Shown piece after piece: positions 32,404 to 35,612 of a DNA stretch of 35,612 nt. Below the pieces are notes generated by a model. The model had not been told where the DNA came from. It made no database searches and saw nothing but the letters and a program-made list of their open reading frames with translations. A program made the translations under genes and the position numbers. Origin of the DNA: Terriglobia bacterium (GTDB lineage Bacteria; Acidobacteriota; Terriglobia; Terriglobales; Acidobacteriaceae); the NCBI GenBank assembly GCA_020073105.1, contig JAIQFW010000018.1, forward strand, positions 1 through 35,612, given 5' to 3'. Positions within the stretch are counted from its first letter, which is position 1, and each line of letters opens with the position of its first letter.

Positions 32404-32427
32404 TGGTAGGCCTGAATGGACTCGAAC
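32404..32427 (-). repeat. Near-copy of the tRNA-Val 3' end (att-like or tRNA remnant)
   Basis: These 24 bases match 32524-32547, the 3' acceptor strand, CCA and T-arm of tRNA-Val, with one change (CCTGAAT for CCCGAAT). The copies are direct repeats 120 bases apart. Such duplicates of tRNA 3' ends mark integration sites of islands and phages; here nothing but 96 bases lies between them, so it would be a scar or a remnant of a second tRNA gene. Confidence 0.6.
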
Positions 32428-32471
32428 TTGAGCCGATTTGCGGGCGTGAGCGAAACGGGAGCCCGCAGGCG

Positions 32472-32503
32472 AAATCCCGAGCCCAGCGAGGGACCTCGGA
32501 TTT
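32472..32503 (-). terminator. Hairpin behind tRNA-Val, possible terminator
   Basis: AAATCC-C-GAG pairs with CTC-GGATTT, nine base pairs with one bulge, about 20 bases past the 3' end of tRNA-Val on the minus strand. No strong T run is present. Confidence 0.35.
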
Positions 32504-32523
32504 AGGCAACCTCAGGGTTTAAG

Positions 32524-32601
32524 TGGTAGGCCCGAATGGACTCGAACCATCGACCTCTTCCGTGTCAAGGAAGCGCTCTAACCAGACTGAGCTACGGGCC
32601 T
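32524..32601 (-). tRNA. tRNA-Val (anticodon GAC)
   Basis: The reverse strand folds as a complete tRNA. The acceptor is AGGCCCG/CGGGCCT, seven perfect pairs, and the D-arm starts TAGCTC. The anticodon stem CTTCC/GGAAG holds loop TTGACAC, giving anticodon GAC. The T-arm includes GGTTCGAGTCC, followed by ACCA, so the CCA end is encoded. Confidence 0.96.
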
Positions 32602-32743
32602 ACACGCAGTCCTTATTGTACTGGCGCAGTCCGGACCGGGCAATCTCAGGTCCTCCGGCGTCTCCCACGCCTCGCAGTTGCCAAACGGCCGAGCCCCGGC
32701 GACAATCGCTGGGGTGCATAACCTGGGCCAACACAAGGCACTT

Positions 32744-33100
32744 GTGGCAAACAAGTCACACCCGTTCTCCGCGGGCACCATCGTAGTCGCCACCCTGAGC
32801 AATCCGCGGGAGAAATTCTGGGGCGCCATTCTCGCCCTTACGCCGGAAGGGCTCAGTCTTTGTGGCATCGAGCTGGCTTCCTTCGAGGACTTGATTCCCA
32901 TGGTCAAGGAGGGAGAAGCATTCTCTCCCAGCATTGTTTTCTTCCCGATGCATCGTCTCGAACGGATGGAGCTCGATCTGCCCGACGGCGGCATTCCTTC
33001 TCTGTCCCAACGTTTCGCCAGCAAGACAGGCTTGGATCCGTCACAAGTCCTTCTTCGCCCCTCCGGCGAGGAATTCCAGGCACTCAAGGAGCGGCCGTGA
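32744..33100 (+). CDS. Conserved hypothetical protein coupled to pgsA-like gene
   Basis: This protein of about 118 residues has no family I can name. The N-terminal half looks like a small beta domain (AGTIVVATLSNPREKFWGAI), and the end is charged (RPSGEEFQALKERP). GTG 32744 is chosen because AAGG lies five bases before it; the frame is open from 32678 but that start has no ribosome site and sits close to tRNA-Val. Its stop overlaps the start of the phosphatidyltransferase gene (GTGA), so the two are translationally coupled, which supports it being a real gene. Confidence 0.7.
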   Translation: MANKSHPFSAGTIVVATLSNPREKFWGAILALTPEGLSLCGIELASFEDLIPMVKEGEAFSPSIVFFPMHRLERMELDLPDGGIPSLSQRFASKTGLDPSQVLLRPSGEEFQALKERP

Positions 33101-33690
33101 AGTTCTCTCAGTTTCTGACCTATCCCAACCAGATCACCTTGCTGCGGATGATTTTCTTGCCTTTCATCCTCATCAAGCTGGTGGAAGGGCGCTACGGGCT
33201 CGCCCTGGTCCTGTTTGTCTTGGCCGGGCTGAGTGACGGACTCGACGGGTTGCTGGCCCGCACTCTCAAGCAACAAACACAGCTGGGACAGTACCTGGAT
33301 CCGATCGCCGACAAGCTGCTGCTGAGCAGCGTCTTTCTGACGCTCTCCATCCTGCACAAGATTCCCTGGAAGTTTACCGTCGTGGTTTTCAGCCGTGACA
33401 TCTCTATCCTGGCGGCCAGCACGGTGCTATACGCCATTGCGGGCCTGCGGGACTTCCGCCCCAGCGTCTTCGGCAAAGCCAACACCTTTGCTCAAGTGGC
33501 CGCCGTGTTTTTCGTGCTGTTGCTGGAAGTGGACCCCCATCGCTGGATCGCCATCTCACGCCTGAGCTTCCTGCGTGCGACCTTCACCTTCACCATCCTT
33601 TCCGGCGTGCACTACGTCTTCCTTGTAGGACGGCGGTTACGGGCGAGCGGACACCCCGCCCCAGCGTCCTCCGGCGCAAGCCGTGTTTGA
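33097..33690 (+). CDS. CDP-alcohol phosphatidyltransferase (PgsA-like)
   Basis: This 197-residue membrane protein has the complete family motif D47-x2-D50-G51-x2-A54-R55-x8-G64-x3-D68-x3-D72. The opening YPNQITLLRM is typical of PgsA. Several hydrophobic segments (about 13-45, 78-95, 100-118, 130-150, 160-185) suggest five or six membrane spans. It would join a CDP-diacylglycerol to an alcohol such as glycerol-3-phosphate. GTG 33097 is chosen because AAGGAG is five bases upstream and overlaps the previous gene's end; the long frame from 32860 is a shadow. PgsA and related cardiolipin-type enzymes are hard to tell apart by eye. Confidence 0.9.
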   Translation: MKFSQFLTYPNQITLLRMIFLPFILIKLVEGRYGLALVLFVLAGLSDGLDGLLARTLKQQTQLGQYLDPIADKLLLSSVFLTLSILHKIPWKFTVVVFSRDISILAASTVLYAIAGLRDFRPSVFGKANTFAQVAAVFFVLLLEVDPHRWIAISRLSFLRATFTFTILSGVHYVFLVGRRLRASGHPAPASSGASRV

Positions 33691-33798
33691 TTGGGCCGAG
33701 CCAAGGCGCTTCTCGATGTGGCCACTGATCACCAGCTAAAAGGGACAATTTCTACCCATGAATTAGGGCGACCACCCATCACCGTCCCAACACTTACC

Positions 33799-33957
33799 TT
33801 ATGTGTGCCCCGTCTTAGCAGTTCTCACGTATGTCGTGAGCCACAGCCATACGATCTTTAGTCCGAGCACGATAACGGTAGTCGCCATGGCCAAGATGCC
33901 AAGCATGGCAAGTCCCATAAGAACGATGAAGGTAAACTTGAAGAATGTAGCTTCCAT
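33799..33957 (-). CDS. Small single-span or two-span membrane protein
   Basis: This 52-residue protein is almost all hydrophobic from residue 8 to 38 (FTFIVLMGLAMLGILAMATT and on), with a basic tail (RTAKTGHT). ATG 33957 is preceded by GGAGG with seven bases spacing, much better than the earlier frame start at 34014. No family is recognised. It stands alone between the phosphatidyltransferase and another membrane-anchored protein. The strong ribosome site supports a real gene; function unknown. Confidence 0.6.
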   Translation of the reverse strand: MEATFFKFTFIVLMGLAMLGILAMATTVIVLGLKIVWLWLTTYVRTAKTGHT

Positions 33958-34196
33958 GCAAGAACCTCCACTGACCGAAGTGGCGAAGCCCCTATCTTGC
34001 TTGGAGGAGTGCAATTGTGCTCCCGCTTAGGTTCTGGGGCTGTGACGTGCAATACCTGTCCAGGTGATCGCCTACCAAGCTATGGGATAAGAATAAGAAC
34101 GACGGACGGCCAAATCGGCTGGGCGTATGCAGGTTACTTCGAGGTAGTGAGCAATAAACCCTAGTCAGCGTGGCGTGATTACACTACAAGCAGGCT
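33958..34196. other. Gene-free gap between two small membrane-protein genes
   Basis: This 239-base stretch, downstream of the 176-residue protein gene and upstream of the 52-residue one, shows no gene, strong promoter or repeat that I can support. Confidence 0.4.
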
Positions 34197-34727
34197 CTAC
34201 TTGATTTCATGCAATAAGGAAATCGCCAGAACATCAAATTCCTCCTCCTGCGATTCAAGTCTGGAGACGTTCGCATACGCACCTGTTTTTCCCTCTTGGT
34301 ATATGCCATTCACGAATTTCCCCGGTTCAAGATGTTCGAACGAAGGTGGGTCCATCAATTCGCAGCTTGTCCACGGGGTGTCGCCACAGGAAATGCGGAA
34401 AAAATCTAGAAGGCCCTCTCGTGATCGCCTCTCCTTCGCACCGAGGTAGGCAAGCCTCGCAAGTTGATATCTGAGACTGTGAGTCTTTAGTGTCTTTTTG
34501 GCGCTCTCGTTTTCCTTGTCGCTAGGGTAGTTCGCTTGGGCTGTCACATTCTCCAGTTCGGTCTGGAAACTAGTCATCACATCGAAGAGCTTATCCACCT
34601 GTGCCATCGCGCTATCGTTCAGCCTTTGAGTGGATGAAGTGTTCGTATGTTGAACGAGCCATACCGTACCGATGACATTCACGATCAGCAATAGCCCAGC
34701 CACCACTACGATAATTTTCATCGACAT
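34197..34727 (-). CDS. Membrane-anchored protein of unknown function
   Basis: This 176-residue protein has one N-terminal membrane span (about 4-25, KIIVVVAGLLLIVNVIGTVW). A mostly polar, helical, extracytoplasmic domain follows, with two cysteines (ISCGDTPWTSCEL). ATG 34727 is chosen because GGGAGGG directly precedes it; the open frame begins at 34781. The layout resembles a small sensor or anchor subunit, but no domain is recognised. It is divergent from cysS. Lower GC than its neighbours suggests it may have arrived by transfer. Confidence 0.65.
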   Translation of the reverse strand: MSMKIIVVVAGLLLIVNVIGTVWLVQHTNTSSTQRLNDSAMAQVDKLFDVMTSFQTELENVTAQANYPSDKENESAKKTLKTHSLRYQLARLAYLGAKERRSREGLLDFFRISCGDTPWTSCELMDPPSFEHLEPGKFVNGIYQEGKTGAYANVSRLESQEEEFDVLAISLLHEIK

Positions 34728-34886
34728 GCCCTCCCACGTTATCGCCCAAAATACAGACAATTCATCAACAATTGCAAGCAACTCGGAAAACCAAGGCCCC
34801 AGCCCTTCGCTCCCTACAACCCCGCTCAGCCCGCACTCCGTCCGGGCCCCCCGCCCCCAGGGGGGTGCACTTTCGGATCGCTTTAT

Positions 34887-34929
34887 CCCCTATCCCCCCT
34901 CGCATTTGACCCCCTTTCTTCCCCGCCCC
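34887..34929 (-). other. C-run cluster (G-quadruplex potential on minus strand) before cysS
   Basis: Five C-runs of four to six bases lie at 34887-34890, 34894-34899, 34910-34914, 34921-34924 and 34926-34929, ending 26 bases before the cysS start. On the other strand they are G-runs with loops of 3, 10, 6 and 1 bases, enough for a G-quadruplex. The effect on cysS is unknown. Confidence 0.45.
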
Positions 34930-34955
34930 TAGAATGAGAGTTCTTTTCTCCAGCT

Positions 34956-35612
34956 ATGGCTCTGCATCTCTACAACACCCTGTCGGGCAAGGTGGAAGAG
35001 TTCCGGCCACTCCAGGACAATGAAGTCCGCATGTATGCTTGCGGGCCCACGGTTTATGACTACGGGCACATCGGCAACTTCCGTACGTTCGTTGCAGTCG
35101 ACATTCTGCGCCGCTACCTCGTCCAGAGCGGGTTCCAGGTCCGCCACGTCATGAACATCACCGACGTGGACGACAAAATCATCCGCAACTCGGCCAAGGC
35201 CGGCGCCAGCGTCAAGGAATACACAGCCAAATATGAGAAGGCTTTCCTGGAAGATGCCGCGGCGTTGAGCATCGAACAGCCGGTCTTGGTCCGGGCCACC
35301 GACCACATTCCGGAGATGGCGCAGTTCATCGCCGAGCTGGAGAAGAAAGGTTTTGCCTACCGCGCGGAAGACGGCTCGTATTACTTTCGCATTGCGAAAT
35401 TTCCCGGCTACGGCAAACTGTCCAAGAAAGACTTTGCGGGCATGGAGGATGGGGCCCGGGTTGACGTTGACGAATACGAGAAAGATAACGCGCGCGACTT
35501 CGCGCTGTGGAAGTCGCCCAAACCTGGGGAAGCGTTTTGGAAGACGTCGATTGGGCTGGGGCGGCCGGGCTGGCATATCGAATGCTCGGTGATGTCCATG
35601 GAGGAACTGGGC
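34956..35612 (+). CDS. cysS: Cysteinyl-tRNA synthetase, N-terminal part (cut by window edge)
   Basis: The frame reads 219 codons from ATG 34956 to the window end without a stop. MALHLYNTLSGKVEEF, the zinc ligand C29 and class I signature H38-I-G-N in YACGPTVYDYGHIGNFR, MNITDVDDKII, and ARDFALWK and GRPGWHIECSVMS identify CysRS. The enzyme loads cysteine on its tRNA in the cytoplasm. The KMSKS loop and anticodon-binding domain lie beyond the edge. No strong ribosome site is seen (GAGAG is the closest). The C-run cluster lies just upstream. Confidence 0.95.
   Translation, partial: MALHLYNTLSGKVEEFRPLQDNEVRMYACGPTVYDYGHIGNFRTFVAVDILRRYLVQSGFQVRHVMNITDVDDKIIRNSAKAGASVKEYTAKYEKAFLEDAAALSIEQPVLVRATDHIPEMAQFIAELEKKGFAYRAEDGSYYFRIAKFPGYGKLSKKDFAGMEDGARVDVDEYEKDNARDFALWKSPKPGEAFWKTSIGLGRPGWHIECSVMSMEELG

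Larger units (their letters stand above)
32214..32523. other. Intergenic region with tRNA fragment and hairpins
   Basis: This gap of 310 bases holds no credible gene; the only open frame (87 codons, minus strand) has no ribosome site. It contains a 24-base near-copy of the tRNA-Val 3' end (32404-32427). Two hairpins lie between that copy and the tRNA: TGCGGGC/GCCCGCA (32439-32467), and AAATCC-GAG/CTC-GGATTT with one bulged base (32472-32503). The latter may terminate the tRNA transcript. Confidence 0.55.

Noticed and set aside
32246-32509. Minus-strand open frame of 87 codons
   Set aside because: No ribosome site, and it runs through the tRNA fragment and hairpins.
35083-35091. GTACGTTCG resembling the operator
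   Set aside because: Half-site only, within the conserved cysS sequence encoding the region after HIGN.
1-35612. CRISPR array, insertion sequence or prophage
   Set aside because: No regularly spaced repeats, transposase, integrase or phage gene was found anywhere in the window.

Overview
The window looks like a chromosomal segment of an acidobacterium (phylum Acidobacteriota). This is inferred from a 1,139-residue outer-membrane receptor of the Oar/CarboxypepD-regulatory plus TonB-plug type, from several small dispersed hairpin repeats of a kind I associate with such genomes, and from moderately high GC. No phylogeny was run. It is mainly a catabolic island, with housekeeping genes at the right end.

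Left part (1-8.1 kb): two divergent MetE-like (cobalamin-independent methionine synthase superfamily) genes, the first cut by the window edge; the large TonB-dependent receptor; a small secreted cytochrome c; and a fatty-acid-type acyl-CoA synthetase on the minus strand.

Central operon (8.2-18.6 kb, plus strand): PaaK-type CoA ligase, RutB-like cysteine hydrolase, then HyuA-like (678 aa), a small Zn-ribbon protein (127 aa), a second HyuA-like (705 aa) and HyuB-like (686 aa). The last four have the order and sizes of the acetophenone carboxylase (Apc) core. A UroD-like protein and a TetR regulator follow. Four copies of an AACGNACGTTCG operator lie before the TonB receptor (two), before the CoA ligase and before tetR, so the TetR protein probably controls uptake, activation and its own synthesis. 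With the adjacent thiolase this suggests ATP-dependent carboxylation of a ketone-like substrate, CoA activation and thiolysis. A hydantoin or lactam hydrolase pathway is the main alternative.

Second cluster (18.7-29.9 kb): amidohydrolase; a minus-strand HxlR-thiolase pair; then a plus-strand run of saccharopine-dehydrogenase-like protein, acyl-CoA synthetase, a free-standing lipoyl-domain protein (apparently with a CTG start), E1 alpha, E1 beta, a TIM-barrel epimerase-like protein, a DUF6282-like hydrolase, and homologues of GalB (4-oxalomesaconate hydratase) and GalC/LigK (aldolase). Its last steps would give pyruvate and oxaloacetate. No E2, no E3 and no ring-cleaving dioxygenase lies in the window.

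Right part (29.9-35.6 kb): a secreted protein of unknown function, an aldehyde dehydrogenase, tRNA-Val(GAC) with a nearby duplicate of its 3' end, a hypothetical protein coupled to a PgsA-like phosphatidyltransferase, two small membrane proteins, and the start of cysS cut by the window edge.
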